Source of the DNA: Sedimentibacter sp. MB35-C1
Lineage (GTDB): Bacteria; Bacillota; Clostridia; Tissierellales; Sedimentibacteraceae
Assembly: GCF_030913635.1 (NCBI RefSeq)
Contig: NZ_CP133188.1
Coordinates: 3,162,001 to 3,226,000, forward strand
DNA: 64,000 nt
Direction of reading: 5' to 3'
Below are positions 7,384-17,026 of this stretch, one piece after another. The position numbers were made by a program, and so were the translations under genes. The notes under the pieces were generated by a model that saw only the letters and a list, made by a program, of their open reading frames with translations, did no database searches and was not told the DNA's origin. The first letter of the stretch is position 1. Every line of letters starts with the position of its first letter.

Positions 7384-8094
7384 ATCAATGTTTACATTAT
7401 CGCTGATTTCCGTAACATTTAATTGCATCATGGTTTTTTCACCAATAGCAACTTCATATTTTAGAGGTGTTCCATATTTTTTGGAATACCACATTTTAAC
7501 AAGCACATCGCCTATCTCTTCATCAGTTTCTGTTGCCTCTATATAAATAACTTCTTCTCCTTCCAATTTTTCTACCCTTGCAATGACATCTTTTGAAGAT
7601 TCCTCAACTACTTCTGTCAAAAAATCGCTATTATCTACCATTAGCCCCATTTCTTCAGCATACGTAGTATTAGCACCAATCATTTTTACACCCTCTGTTT
7701 CTCCATAAACATAACTATACATTACACTCTCATTCGGCAAAAAGATTAAAATACTTTTTGACATTCCTGGAACATCCATTTCTGTCCTTGTCATATCTCC
7801 ATTGTAATAAGTAGCCATTTTGGTCGTAGTCCCATAAGATGTCATTTCAGATTTTATCATTAACTTTTCTGGCCTTTTGTTATCTATGGAATTAATTAAA
7901 TCAATACCCTCTAAATTTTCGTTAACATCCTCTTTTTCTTCAGTTTTAGAAACTTCTGTTTCATTGCTATTGGAAATATTCTCCTCAATTTTTTGCTCTG
8001 CTGGTTCTTCTGCCTGTTTATTATCGTTTGAACATGCTACACAACTCAGTGAAACCATAGCAATTATAAATATTGCTAAGAACTTTTTTTTCAT
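7309..8094 (-). CDS. Lipoprotein, LolA-like fold candidate
   Basis: 261 residues. The signal peptide ends LSCVAC, a lipobox, and an acidic, low-complexity linker of about 40 residues follows (Glu-rich). The rest (residues 65-261) alternates strands such as LMIKSEMTSYG, KMATYYNGDMTRTE and SILIFLPNESVMYSY, in the style of LolA/LppX half-barrels that bind acyl chains. It is the last gene of an apparent operon with the lipoprotein at 8108 (13 bp apart) and the AIM24 protein at 9126. Its 3' end is duplicated at 21.1 kb. The role is probably in the envelope; substrate unknown. Confidence 0.75.
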   Translation of the reverse strand: MKKKFLAIFIIAMVSLSCVACSNDNKQAEEPAEQKIEENISNSNETEVSKTEEKEDVNENLEGIDLINSIDNKRPEKLMIKSEMTSYGTTTKMATYYNGDMTRTEMDVPGMSKSILIFLPNESVMYSYVYGETEGVKMIGANTTYAEEMGLMVDNSDFLTEVVEESSKDVIARVEKLEGEEVIYIEATETDEEIGDVLVKMWYSKKYGTPLKYEVAIGEKTMMQLNVTEISDNVNIDESLFVPPSDVNFEEMSMEKMMENW

Positions 8095-8107
8095 AATTTA
8101 CTTCCTC

Positions 8108-9073
8108 CTACTCAACACTAAATACAATATTTTTTTTGTTCCCAAAATCATTTAAATCCGGCGTTACTGTCATATAGAAATCCTTTCGGCCTTCTTCAAT
8201 ATAGAATGAAGCAATTCCATTTATTGTTTGGTTTTCCTCAATTGTATTTTGTAACGTATAATCATTCACCGCTTCATTTAATCGAACTCCATCAGCAGTA
8301 TATACGCCATTAAAATTTAAACCCAGCATAAAATTTTGCGTTTCTTTTGTCTTATTTGTAATGTCAAGCTCACACAAAAGAATTTCTTTTCCCTCTTTAT
8401 CACTGGATTTTACATTAGCACTTTTCAATAAAATAGTAAGTTGTTTTGACTCTAATGGCACTCCTATGGTATATTCACTTTTTGTGCCACTTCCAGCAAA
8501 TTGTTCTAAAAAAGTTTTATCGATATCATTTTTTGTTATCTCAATGGCTGGTTTATATTCAAAATTATTACCTATATTCAAAACGAAATCTTCTTCATTA
8601 CTATCTGTAATTTCAAATGCTGTTTCACCCATAATCTTATTTTCTGGGGTGATAGTTCCAATCAAATCTGTTTCCACATCTGCCAAGATATTAAGGCCAT
8701 ATTCAACATCGTTTTTATCAAATACCGTGAGTCTATCAAAAGCAGAGAAGTTAATATCCTCGCTACTATGATTAAACACTTCAAGTTTTAAAATAAGATT
8801 TTTTACGCCATCACTATACTCTTTTGTTCTAACACCAATAATATTGTAACTTAATTGCGCTCCTTTATAGACTTCTCCGCATTTTTTTAATCCAAATATT
8901 TGACTTTCTCCTTCATTAGGTTGTGCATCTTCTTGTTCTTCAACTTCTTCCGCTTCTTCAATTTTTCCCGCTTCTTCAGCTTCTTCCGATATAGCATCTT
9001 TTTGACTAGAACATCCAACCATAGTCATTCCTAGTACCAAAATCACTAAAATCAACAAAAATTTACGTTTCAT
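8108..9073 (-). CDS. DUF4352-like lipoprotein
   Basis: 321 residues from ATG 9073 (AAAGGAG six bases upstream). An apparent longer frame upstream overlaps the AIM24 gene and is rejected. The signal peptide ends MTMVGC, with lipid-attached cysteine. A Glu/Ala-rich linker of about 30 residues is followed by two immunoglobulin-like repeats, each with a segment of the type NLILKLEVFNHSSEDINFSA and ILLCELDITNKTKETQNF, as in DUF4352 domains, which often act as extracytoplasmic sensors or adaptors. It lies between the AIM24 and LolA-like genes in one transcription unit. Confidence 0.8.
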   Translation of the reverse strand: MKRKFLLILVILVLGMTMVGCSSQKDAISEEAEEAGKIEEAEEVEEQEDAQPNEGESQIFGLKKCGEVYKGAQLSYNIIGVRTKEYSDGVKNLILKLEVFNHSSEDINFSAFDRLTVFDKNDVEYGLNILADVETDLIGTITPENKIMGETAFEITDSNEEDFVLNIGNNFEYKPAIEITKNDIDKTFLEQFAGSGTKSEYTIGVPLESKQLTILLKSANVKSSDKEGKEILLCELDITNKTKETQNFMLGLNFNGVYTADGVRLNEAVNDYTLQNTIEENQTINGIASFYIEEGRKDFYMTVTPDLNDFGNKKNIVFSVE

Positions 9074-9125
9074 AAAACACTCCTTTTGCAATAAAACATC
9101 ATAATTACCTATTCCTTTTATCCCT

Positions 9126-9938
9126 TTAATCTCTGCCAAATAAATTTGTAAGTCCGGATAGTTCCTCAATTGGATTATTAAATCCTTTGGATTCACCTTT
9201 ACCACCTCGGCCTGCCGCAGAATATACTTTATCAGCCATTCTACTAAATGGTAAAGACTGCAACCAAACAGTTCCCGGGCCTTTTAGAGTCGCAAGGAAC
9301 AGCCCCTCTCCACCAAATAATCCAGATTTAATACTTCCTGCAAATTGGACATCATACTCCACATCAGACGTCATAGCAACAAGACAACCTGTATCCAATT
9401 TTAGAACTTGGTTTTCCTGCAAATCTTTACGAATAATAGTTCCACCCGCATGTAAAAATGCCATACCATCCCCTTCTAATTTTTGCATAATAAATCCTTC
9501 ACCACCAAAGAAACCTGCACCAATTTTCTTTTGTATATGTATATCAATAGAAACTCCTTTAGCTGCACACAAAAAGGCATCTTTCTGACAAATAAGATTT
9601 CCTCCAAATTCTGTTAGTACAACTGGTATTATCTTTCCTGGATATGGTGCTGCAAAAGATACATGTGCCTTTTCCCCCACAGTATTCGTAAACACTGTCA
9701 TAAAAAGGCCTTCCCCCGTTATGACTCTTTTACCTGCACCCATTAACTTCCCCATAAGTCCCTTGCCATGACTGTTAGAACTTCCATCTCCAAAGATAGT
9801 TTCCATACTTATCTTTTCATCCATATACATCATTGCGCCCGCTTCTGCCACTACGCTTTCTCCACCATCCAATTCGATTTCTACAAACTGCATATCATCT
9901 CCATAAAGATTAAAATCAATTTCGTGTGATTTTGCCAT
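9126..9938 (-). CDS. AIM24/TIGR00266 family protein
   Basis: 270 residues beginning MAKSHEIDFNLYGDDMQFVE. The family signature is clear: VVAEAGAMMYMDEKISMET, a glycine-rich loop SHGKGLMGKLMGAGKRVITG, and two repeats of GFFGGEGFIMQKLEG / GLFGGEGLFLATLKG. The family forms a trimeric beta-prism of the tryptophan-RNA-binding attenuator-like fold; its bacterial role is not established. GGAGGGG precedes the start. It is the first gene of a three-gene unit with two lipoproteins, which suggests an envelope or stress function. Confidence 0.9.
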   Translation of the reverse strand: MAKSHEIDFNLYGDDMQFVEIELDGGESVVAEAGAMMYMDEKISMETIFGDGSSNSHGKGLMGKLMGAGKRVITGEGLFMTVFTNTVGEKAHVSFAAPYPGKIIPVVLTEFGGNLICQKDAFLCAAKGVSIDIHIQKKIGAGFFGGEGFIMQKLEGDGMAFLHAGGTIIRKDLQENQVLKLDTGCLVAMTSDVEYDVQFAGSIKSGLFGGEGLFLATLKGPGTVWLQSLPFSRMADKVYSAAGRGGKGESKGFNNPIEELSGLTNLFGRD

Positions 9939-10131
9939 GAAATCCCCTCCTAAATAATATAAAATACCTTTCTCTATTAAGTTTACTTGAAATTGGTAAA
10001 AAGTGTAATATACTAGTAGTCACTTTAAAAGTGACGATTGTAATCTCTTTTACTAAACAATTAGCCGAATGTCTTTTTTCTAATTAAAAAAAGACCCCGC
10101 CATAAGCTGAGTCTGAAATAAATATAATTTA

Positions 10132-11802
10132 TTAGGGAAGTGGTATGGTAATATTTGCAGTAAACCCTTCTCCTAACTCACTACTATATCTCGCTTTTCC
10201 ACCCACAAGAGCTAACCTGCTATCAATCCCTGTTAGTCCATTCCCTTTCATCAAATTTTTGAATCCTGTTCCATTATCCATTAACTGTATCATAACTTTT
10301 TCACCGTCAAAAGTAATAGATAACAATATACTGGTGGCATTGGCATGTTTTAATGTATTGGTAACAAGCTCTGTAGATATCTTTTTAATAATATCAAACA
10401 CTATTTCATCGATATTATCCTGTTTGCCTCTAAAATAGAAATTTGTCTTAACCCCACTAATTTCAACAGTTTTTAACATGCTTTTTATTTCTCTTTCTAA
10501 AATAGCAGATGTGCATATAATTATTGTCGGCTTACTTTTAAGTTGTTTCATTTCATCAAATCCATTTTTAACAGAAAATTTAGCTTTTTCAAAACTTTCA
10601 ATGGTTTTATCTCTATTTTTTTCTAGAGAAATTTTTGCCACCTCGAGAAGTTTCATTGTTATAACAAGCGAATGCCCTATAATATCATGTAATTCCCTAG
10701 CAACATAGTTTCTTGCACTAATATGTGAGGTTTGTTTAAGATTTTCTATTTGCTCTTTCAGTTTTTTATTGGCATTGGTAAGTTCATAATTCTCCTTTTC
10801 CATTTCCGCACTAATCATATGCAAACTAGTAATATCATGAAAAGATATAATAAATTTGGTACCGCCAATACTTTGATAATTGCTGATAGCATATCGATAA
10901 TATTTATTTTCGTATTGTAATATTTTTTCTCCTTGAGATGCAATGTTTTTTGTAAAATATTTTACCACCACTTGCAAATCCAAAAAAATTTCTTTTGCTT
11001 TCTCATTAGCATAAATTATAACACTGTCCTGATTCATAATCACAATAGGTGTATCCAACCTTTTGGTTACCTCATGCTTCATTAACGGTGTAAGGTCAAA
11101 AAACTCATATTTAAACGTAGCATATATAAATATTAAAATAGACCAGGTGTATACAATTGGTGTAATATCAAATATCTGTATCCCTATAATATCAAACAGC
11201 GATCCTAGTATTCGGGTAATATAAATAAAATTAAACACTAGTGGTAGCAGTATGGCAATATATATAATACTCTTTTCTATCCTTGATTTATCTTTAATTT
11301 GCTTTTTAAATTTATTTCCACACAATATCATACCTATGAAAGTAAACGAATAAGTAATCCCTATAAAAAAATAAAAAAGCTTTCCAAAATCATCGCCCCA
11401 AAAATGGTATACTCGATAAAATAAATAATGATATGGGTTTGTTAATACTATAATAAATTGTACGAGTGCAACAATATAAATTCCTACCCTAATTCCTTTT
11501 TTCAATGGTTTTCCTTTGTTATAAATATAAGCAAAATCCAAGAAACTTGCTCCTAACAAACAGATACCAAAGTAATACAAAACAATAAACCCCCATCGCA
11601 GTTCTACCGTTGGTGAAACTGTTTTAAACACTTTTCCAATCAACCATATGATCATAGAAAATTGTACAAGAAAAAAAGCCTTTAAAGAAATATTTCTATT
11701 TGCTTTCATATAAAGTATCATGAACGCTATGATATTTACTATTATTGCTGCAAAATTCCACAGCGTAATTGTTGCAACCTTAACACCTACGCTATATTCC
11801 AT
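10132..11802 (-). CDS. Membrane sensor histidine kinase (HisKA_3/NarX-DesK type) with PAS domain
   Basis: 556 residues. Residues about 1-225 contain seven hydrophobic helices, as in 7TM-sensor kinases. A PAS-like segment follows (LDTPIVIMNQDSVIIYANEK), then a coiled coil, and the phospho-acceptor region ARELHDIIGHSLVITMKLLE, where the histidine of ELHDIIGH is the likely phosphorylation site. The ATPase domain has LVTNTLKHANATS (N box), MDNGTGF (G1) and GNGLTGIDSRL (G2). It starts two bases after the response regulator stop, so translation is probably coupled. The signal is unknown. Confidence 0.93.
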   Translation of the reverse strand: MEYSVGVKVATITLWNFAAIIVNIIAFMILYMKANRNISLKAFFLVQFSMIIWLIGKVFKTVSPTVELRWGFIVLYYFGICLLGASFLDFAYIYNKGKPLKKGIRVGIYIVALVQFIIVLTNPYHYLFYRVYHFWGDDFGKLFYFFIGITYSFTFIGMILCGNKFKKQIKDKSRIEKSIIYIAILLPLVFNFIYITRILGSLFDIIGIQIFDITPIVYTWSILIFIYATFKYEFFDLTPLMKHEVTKRLDTPIVIMNQDSVIIYANEKAKEIFLDLQVVVKYFTKNIASQGEKILQYENKYYRYAISNYQSIGGTKFIISFHDITSLHMISAEMEKENYELTNANKKLKEQIENLKQTSHISARNYVARELHDIIGHSLVITMKLLEVAKISLEKNRDKTIESFEKAKFSVKNGFDEMKQLKSKPTIIICTSAILEREIKSMLKTVEISGVKTNFYFRGKQDNIDEIVFDIIKKISTELVTNTLKHANATSILLSITFDGEKVMIQLMDNGTGFKNLMKGNGLTGIDSRLALVGGKARYSSELGEGFTANITIPLP

Positions 11803-11804
11803 AT

Positions 11805-12440
11805 CTATACAATCCCATTTTCCATTGCAAATATTGCAATTTGCATTCTATCCGACATATTTAATTTGTATAGTATTTTGCTTACATAGTTTTTTATAGT
11901 TCCTTCTGAATAATTTAGATTCACAGCAATTTCTTTATTGCTGCTACCTGTGGCTATTAGCTTAATAATCTCGACTTCCTTTTCAGTCAAAATATCTTTG
12001 TATTGTGATTTATAGTTGCTTAACCCTTTAAATCTATCAATTATGATCTGTTTCACACTTTCATGTATTACCGTTAGCCCACTATAAACACATTTTACAG
12101 TCAAAATTAAGTCCTTATAACTAATATCTTTTACAATATATCCATCCGCTCTTGCAATGAAAGATTCCATTATATTGTCTGGATTCTCAAACGTGGTAAG
12201 GATAATAATTTTAATATTGCTATTCTTTTCTTTAATCTTTTTGGTAGCACTAACGCCATCTAAACCTGGCATTTCTATGTCCATAAGTATAACATCCGGA
12301 TTTAAATTTTCGCACAATGTTATTGCCTGAATTCCATCACTGGCTTGCCCGACTACATTGATTTCATCATCATGATTTAGTATGTACGCAATAGACTCCT
12401 TAAATAAATTTTGATCATCCGCAAGTACTACGTTTATCAT
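11805..12440 (-). CDS. NarL/FixJ-type response regulator
   Basis: 211 residues from ATG 12440 (GGAGG five bases upstream, overlapping the end of the sensor gene). The receiver domain has the acidic pair in VLADDQNLF, the phosphorylated aspartate in VILMDIEMPGLDG, and the switch residues in ILTTFENP and the lysine of YIVKD. The C-terminal LuxR helix-turn-helix is LTEKEVEIIKLIATGSSNKE then IAVNLNYSEGTIKNYVSKIL. It is the partner of the kinase at 10132. Its targets are not evident; the adjacent envelope operon at 7.3-9.9 kb is a plausible one. Confidence 0.95.
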   Translation of the reverse strand: MINVVLADDQNLFKESIAYILNHDDEINVVGQASDGIQAITLCENLNPDVILMDIEMPGLDGVSATKKIKEKNSNIKIIILTTFENPDNIMESFIARADGYIVKDISYKDLILTVKCVYSGLTVIHESVKQIIIDRFKGLSNYKSQYKDILTEKEVEIIKLIATGSSNKEIAVNLNYSEGTIKNYVSKILYKLNMSDRMQIAIFAMENGIV

Positions 12441-12441
12441 T

Positions 12442-13749
12442 TTAACCTCCATAGTGTTCTCTAAACGCTGATACAGCACTTCTTACATCTTCTAATATTT
12501 GACTATTATATTGAATCGTTTCATCAATTTTATCTTCTAAATCTTCGGAATCAATATCTTTTTCAAGGTTAACAATCTGAAAAATTAAATTTTCCATATC
12601 CTGTTCTCTTGTTGCAATAATTTCTTGCAACATAGAATTAATCTTTTTTTCCTTTTCCAAATGATACACAACTTGAGCATAATTTTTCAGACTGTCATTA
12701 GCTTCTTTGGATTTTTTTCTTTGTTCTTCCAATTGATACAGCATCTCCATCAGATGCGTGATTTCTGTTATTGTTATAATGTGTCCCAGCGTTTCATCAT
12801 TGGATTGTAAAAAAGAAATCTTATGAGAAAAATAATGTTTTTCACTTCCAATAGTCAGATAAACGTATTCTTTTTCAAAATATTTTTTTCGTTTTTGAAT
12901 ATTTCCTTCATACAAAGTATCGATATCCTGCACATTAATTTTATCTAGCTTTTTAAAATATTGAGACTTACTAGCACAATAATTTTTATATATTATACTT
13001 CCATTCACATCTGTTACATAAATGAAATCTGTCACCATATCTCCAATTTTATCAAAAAATATGCCTGTGACCCCAATTTGCACTTGATCATCACTTCCAA
13101 GACTTAATAGCAATCCCACCAAAAACATCAAAATATATTCTATGAAATCAAGATAGGAAAATTCAATGATTACACCAACAAAATAGATACATAACGGCAT
13201 AAATATTCCAATAAATGTCCATAAAGTAATCACCTTGTTCTTATAAACTCTATGTATATTTTCTTTGGCACTTTGGCATTTCACAATAACATATAAAACT
13301 CTTATTAAGAGCATTATAACACATACCTTATAAAACAAACTATAACTCGTTGAGAAAAATTCATAATGTTCTATCAACATTTTGTTCTGTATCAGAATGC
13401 TAATCAAAGCAAAAATAATGACCACTATTCCAAAGAAAATATTTTTTATCTCTTTTATTAATTGAATTTTTTTGCCAAACAAATAATTGATTAGCAAAAA
13501 ATAGGCAACTAAAAATAATATAGATGCCATACATTTAAAGCTACTAGCTAAACCTTTATTCGGAATAACTACCTCTATGACTCTAAGAATCAAATTTACA
13601 AAAGCGAGAGAAAGGATGGTCAATTCCTCTTTTTTATTCAAATGTTTATAATAAGCGGTGATGATAACCGCTAATGTAAACATCACAATAAAAACAAGTA
13701 CTACAACACTATAAAATTGATAAAAAGTATAATATCTTCCGTCACCCAT
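12442..13749 (-). CDS. Kinase-like membrane sensor lacking an ATPase domain
   Basis: 435 residues. Seven or eight hydrophobic helices fill residues 1-210, the same layout as the kinase at 10132. A PAS-like segment follows (MVTDFIYVTDVNGSIIYKN, ITITEITHLMEMLYQLEEQ), then a long coiled coil to the C-terminus. No N, G1 or G2 boxes and no HisKA_3 histidine motif are present, so it cannot act as an autonomous kinase. It is the first gene of the three-gene operon and overlaps the ribosome site of the regulator. A role as co-sensor or regulator of the full kinase is inferred. The start is taken at 13749, six bases after AAGGAG; 13752 is also possible. Confidence 0.8.
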   Translation of the reverse strand: MGDGRYYTFYQFYSVVVLVFIVMFTLAVIITAYYKHLNKKEELTILSLAFVNLILRVIEVVIPNKGLASSFKCMASILFLVAYFLLINYLFGKKIQLIKEIKNIFFGIVVIIFALISILIQNKMLIEHYEFFSTSYSLFYKVCVIMLLIRVLYVIVKCQSAKENIHRVYKNKVITLWTFIGIFMPLCIYFVGVIIEFSYLDFIEYILMFLVGLLLSLGSDDQVQIGVTGIFFDKIGDMVTDFIYVTDVNGSIIYKNYCASKSQYFKKLDKINVQDIDTLYEGNIQKRKKYFEKEYVYLTIGSEKHYFSHKISFLQSNDETLGHIITITEITHLMEMLYQLEEQRKKSKEANDSLKNYAQVVYHLEKEKKINSMLQEIIATREQDMENLIFQIVNLEKDIDSEDLEDKIDETIQYNSQILEDVRSAVSAFREHYGG

Positions 13750-14130
13750 CATAAACTCCTTAGATAATATATTTATGCTGGTAAAGTTTAAACGCTAGAT
13801 TAACAATAATTACTGCTTTTTCCGGTATCGTATCTACCTTAAATCAAGCAAATCATTCACTCTCCTATCTATGCTTATGAATCTACATATCTTCCCTGCC
13901 ATTTATAAACGTTTGCATCTTGCCTCAAACTTTTGTATATTTTTGTTGATTTGAAGAACCATATCAACAGCATTGTTAACGGTATTATATATAAATTGAC
14001 AACTTTAGTCAATTTACAAAAGGAGAATGATAAAAAAATATTATTCTTTTGCTGATAATTTATTAACAACCGCCGGAGATCTTTGCGAGACAAGCTTGAC
14101 AAAGCTTGCTATCAAAATTAGCACAATAAA

Positions 14131-14147
14131 TTACGCTGTTCCCAAGC
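14131..14147 (-). repeat. Short hsdS-derived sequence downstream of hsdM
   Basis: This matches the two WEQRKL-encoding sequences in hsdS (near 16340 and 16874), reading AWEQRN followed by LLC and a stop. All copies are in the same orientation. It may be the scar of a lost second hsdS. The remainder of 13750-14130 contains no gene that I can recognise. Confidence 0.5.
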
Positions 14148-14151
14148 AAAT

Positions 14152-14180
14152 GAGGGAAAGTGAATACCTCACTTTCCCTC
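14152..14180 (-). terminator. Hairpin downstream of hsdM
   Basis: 12-bp perfect stem GAGGGAAAGTGA / TCACTTTCCCTC with a 5-nt loop, 12 bp after the hsdM stop. The U tract is weak. Confidence 0.6.
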
Positions 14181-14191
14181 TATCAATAAAT

Positions 14192-15781
14192 TTAATTTTT
14201 TACACCTAAAATTTTCAATTGTTCATCAATCTTTGCTTCAAGTTCTGCAATTTCCTTATTATCTTGTTCCAACAGCTTATTTATTTCTTCTAAGTCAATC
14301 GGTTCTTCTTCCTCAAAAGTATCAACATAACGTGGTATGTTTAAATTAAAATAATTTTCTCTAATTTCCTCAATCGATGCCAAATGAGCATACTTTTCTA
14401 CATCTTTGCGTTCTTTATATGCTTTTATGATTTTATCAATATCTTTATCTCTTAAATTATTTTGATTTTTATTCTTTTCAAAATCATTACTTGCATCAAT
14501 AAATAGTATATCTTTATTTTCACGATTCTTCTTTAACACTAAAATTACTGTTGGAATACTTGTTCCATAAAATAAATTTGCTGGCAATCCAATTATTGTA
14601 TCAATACGATTTTTACCAATTAAAGTTTCTCTTATTTTTCCTTCTGCTGCACCTCTAAATAAAACTCCATGAGGTAAAACAATAGCCATTGTTCCAGTCT
14701 CATTTAAGTGATAAATACTATGCAATATAAAAGCGTAATCTGCCTTTGAAGCTGGTGCTAACTTTCCATATTCACTAAAACGTGGGTCTTTTAATTTAGT
14801 TTTATCATTATCCCATTTTGCTGAATATGGTGGATTTGCAACTACTGCATCAAATCTACGTGGATGATCTATACCTTTTGCATCTGGACCATCTGGCCAA
14901 TCACTTTCCAAAGTATCAGCATTACTTAATACCATATTGTTATAAGATATACCATGCATCATTAAATTCATACGTGCCAAGTTATATGTAGTTGTATTCA
15001 ATTCTTGACCAAAGTACTTCATGGGAATTCCTTTTGGTAATTCTTGACCTACAGTAAGTAATAAAGAACCAGATCCCATTGTCGGGTCATATACGCTAAA
15101 TAGTTCATCTGATTTTTCTACACCTTTTGTTACTACTTTGGCTAAAATCTTGCTTACTTGATGTGGTGTATAGAATTCTCCACCCTTTTTACCAGCACTA
15201 GCCGCAAATTGACCAATTAGGTATTCATATATTTCACCTAAAATGTCTTTCCCATCATCACCTTTGTATTCAATACTATCAACTAATTTTACTATGTTGT
15301 TAAGTGATTTAGCACGTTCGTTTGTAGAATTTCCAAGACGAGAATCTCCTAAATTAATATCATTAAATACTCCACGGAAATCTTTTACTGCTTCTTTATT
15401 TAATTCTGCATTTTTATTAAAGTTATCAAAAATAGTTTGATAATCACTAGGAATAACTTGTGAATCATTAATTTTATCAATCAATGACTGCCATGTATCC
15501 TTTGGAGCAATGGCATATCCTAAGCTTGCTGAAATATCTTGTAAATAATCTTCTAACTCCGACTTATCTACTTGTGAATTATAGGATTCATTAATAGACT
15601 TCCCCTCTATAACATCAATAACATTATTATTTAACAAATACTCCTCTTGATGTTCTGATAAATATCTATAAAACATAAATGCCAATATATAATTTTTGTA
15701 CTCTGATGCATCCATTGTTCCACGTAATTCATTTGCCATTGCCCATAATTTATTAGTAATTGATTGTATATTATTGCTCAT
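14192..15781 (-). CDS. hsdM: Type I restriction-modification system, methyltransferase subunit HsdM
   Basis: 529 residues. The N-terminal helical HsdM_N domain (LWAMANELRGTMDASEYKNY) is followed by the class I methyltransferase domain with D232-PTMGSGSLLL (SAM binding) and N316-PPY319 (catalytic N6-adenine motif). HsdM2-HsdS methylates adenines in a bipartite target, and HsdR joins to make the restriction complex. It is the last gene of the operon and starts 32 bp after hsdS. All motifs are intact. Length is normal. Confidence 0.97.
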   Translation of the reverse strand: MSNNIQSITNKLWAMANELRGTMDASEYKNYILAFMFYRYLSEHQEEYLLNNNVIDVIEGKSINESYNSQVDKSELEDYLQDISASLGYAIAPKDTWQSLIDKINDSQVIPSDYQTIFDNFNKNAELNKEAVKDFRGVFNDINLGDSRLGNSTNERAKSLNNIVKLVDSIEYKGDDGKDILGEIYEYLIGQFAASAGKKGGEFYTPHQVSKILAKVVTKGVEKSDELFSVYDPTMGSGSLLLTVGQELPKGIPMKYFGQELNTTTYNLARMNLMMHGISYNNMVLSNADTLESDWPDGPDAKGIDHPRRFDAVVANPPYSAKWDNDKTKLKDPRFSEYGKLAPASKADYAFILHSIYHLNETGTMAIVLPHGVLFRGAAEGKIRETLIGKNRIDTIIGLPANLFYGTSIPTVILVLKKNRENKDILFIDASNDFEKNKNQNNLRDKDIDKIIKAYKERKDVEKYAHLASIEEIRENYFNLNIPRYVDTFEEEEPIDLEEINKLLEQDNKEIAELEAKIDEQLKILGVKN

Positions 15782-15813
15782 TATTTTTATTTCCTCTCTT
15801 TTATTAATTTGCT

Positions 15814-16950
15814 TTATACAAACATCTGTTGCAAAAGTCCCTTCTTTTGTTGCTGTAAATGCTCTAGCTTACGTTGATGAAAGGTGATAAGGGTGTCGAG
15901 ACTCTCTATAAAATCACCAATCTTTTTCTGTTCATTTAGGGAAGTGAACGGAATGTTTATAGTCTTCATTCCTACCATATCAATACTTCGCCCATCTCTA
16001 ATACCATATACATGTGGTTTTAGTTTAACATTTATAAAGTTATGAGATCTAAAATATGCATAATAAAAGCGAGAGTCTGCACCATTACCATGTAATGTAT
16101 GATAGGCTGGACTTATGATTCCAGTAAAATTCGATTTTTCTAATCCACCTTCAAATGATCTTAAATGAACTATGAAATCATCTTTTTCTACCATCTTATA
16201 ATTTAATAAACTTTTTTTATCAAATTGCAGATTTCTATCTGATTCATCTCTCCTTATTGTTCCCTTGCCTTGAATAATTGTTAGCGGAGGAAGTTCTTCA
16301 TGGTTCTTTTCCGAATATTCCTCAAAAACATCTCCTAACTTACGCTGTTCCCAAGGGTCAGCAAATCCTGGAAAACGAAGTTCTGGAAATTTTTCACCAT
16401 TTTTAGGAAACATTTTTTGCAACAAACCTCTCTTCTTATCTTGTAAGTGATTTAACTTACGCTGATGAAGGGTGATAAGGTTGTCAAAATTATGAAAGAA
16501 TTTGCCAATTTGAATTTTTTCTTCTTCTGATACCGGTAACGTCAATTTAAGCTCTTTCAGTTCACTAGCTTTAACTAGTGGTTGTCCGGTTCCAAAAGAT
16601 AATTTTTTGATATCAAAGTTCATAAGCATATAATAGGTAAAATCCAAGTTTTCACCCTGAATAAATACGGTATTATCGCTTATTTTAACCTTTCCAGAGT
16701 GCCTATATAATTCTCCTGCATTTGCTCCAACTCTGGCGGTTAGTAAAAAATCTCCCTCATAGTCATAGTTATTATCATATCCAATAACAGATGTTGAACC
16801 TAAGATTTCATATTTTCCATCATTTTTAGATGAAAACTTGCTTTTACCAGTATCAATAGAATTGGTTTCATCGCTCAACTTACGCTGTTCCCAAGGGTCA
16901 GTAAATCCTGGGAACCTTATTTTAGGTACATTCTCTTTATTATTATCCAT
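15814..16950 (-). CDS. hsdS: Type I restriction-modification specificity subunit HsdS
   Basis: 378 residues with two target-recognition domains. Each is introduced by FPGFTDPWEQRKL / FPGFADPWEQRKL and followed by a conserved helix, TLHQRKLNHLQDKKRGLLQ / TFHQRKLEHLQQQKKGLLQ, the spacer that sets the distance between half-sites. TRD1 spans about 25-170 and TRD2 about 220-345. The start is ATG 16950 with AGGAG seven bases upstream; a frame extension of eight codons lacks a ribosome site. It is full length, so it can specify a complete bipartite site without the half-S protein at 20233. Confidence 0.95.
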   Translation of the reverse strand: MDNNKENVPKIRFPGFTDPWEQRKLSDETNSIDTGKSKFSSKNDGKYEILGSTSVIGYDNNYDYEGDFLLTARVGANAGELYRHSGKVKISDNTVFIQGENLDFTYYMLMNFDIKKLSFGTGQPLVKASELKELKLTLPVSEEEKIQIGKFFHNFDNLITLHQRKLNHLQDKKRGLLQKMFPKNGEKFPELRFPGFADPWEQRKLGDVFEEYSEKNHEELPPLTIIQGKGTIRRDESDRNLQFDKKSLLNYKMVEKDDFIVHLRSFEGGLEKSNFTGIISPAYHTLHGNGADSRFYYAYFRSHNFINVKLKPHVYGIRDGRSIDMVGMKTINIPFTSLNEQKKIGDFIESLDTLITFHQRKLEHLQQQKKGLLQQMFV

Positions 16951-17026
16951 TTTATCTCCTATCTTAACTGTCAATTCATAGTTGACGGCTTAATAATTAA
17001 TTTTGAAAAGTATAATTAGATATAAT

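Noticed and set aside
14131-16890. Invertible hsdS repeats for phase variation
   Set aside because: The WEQR-coding repeats are all in the same orientation and no recombinase gene lies within the operon; deletion is possible but not inversion.
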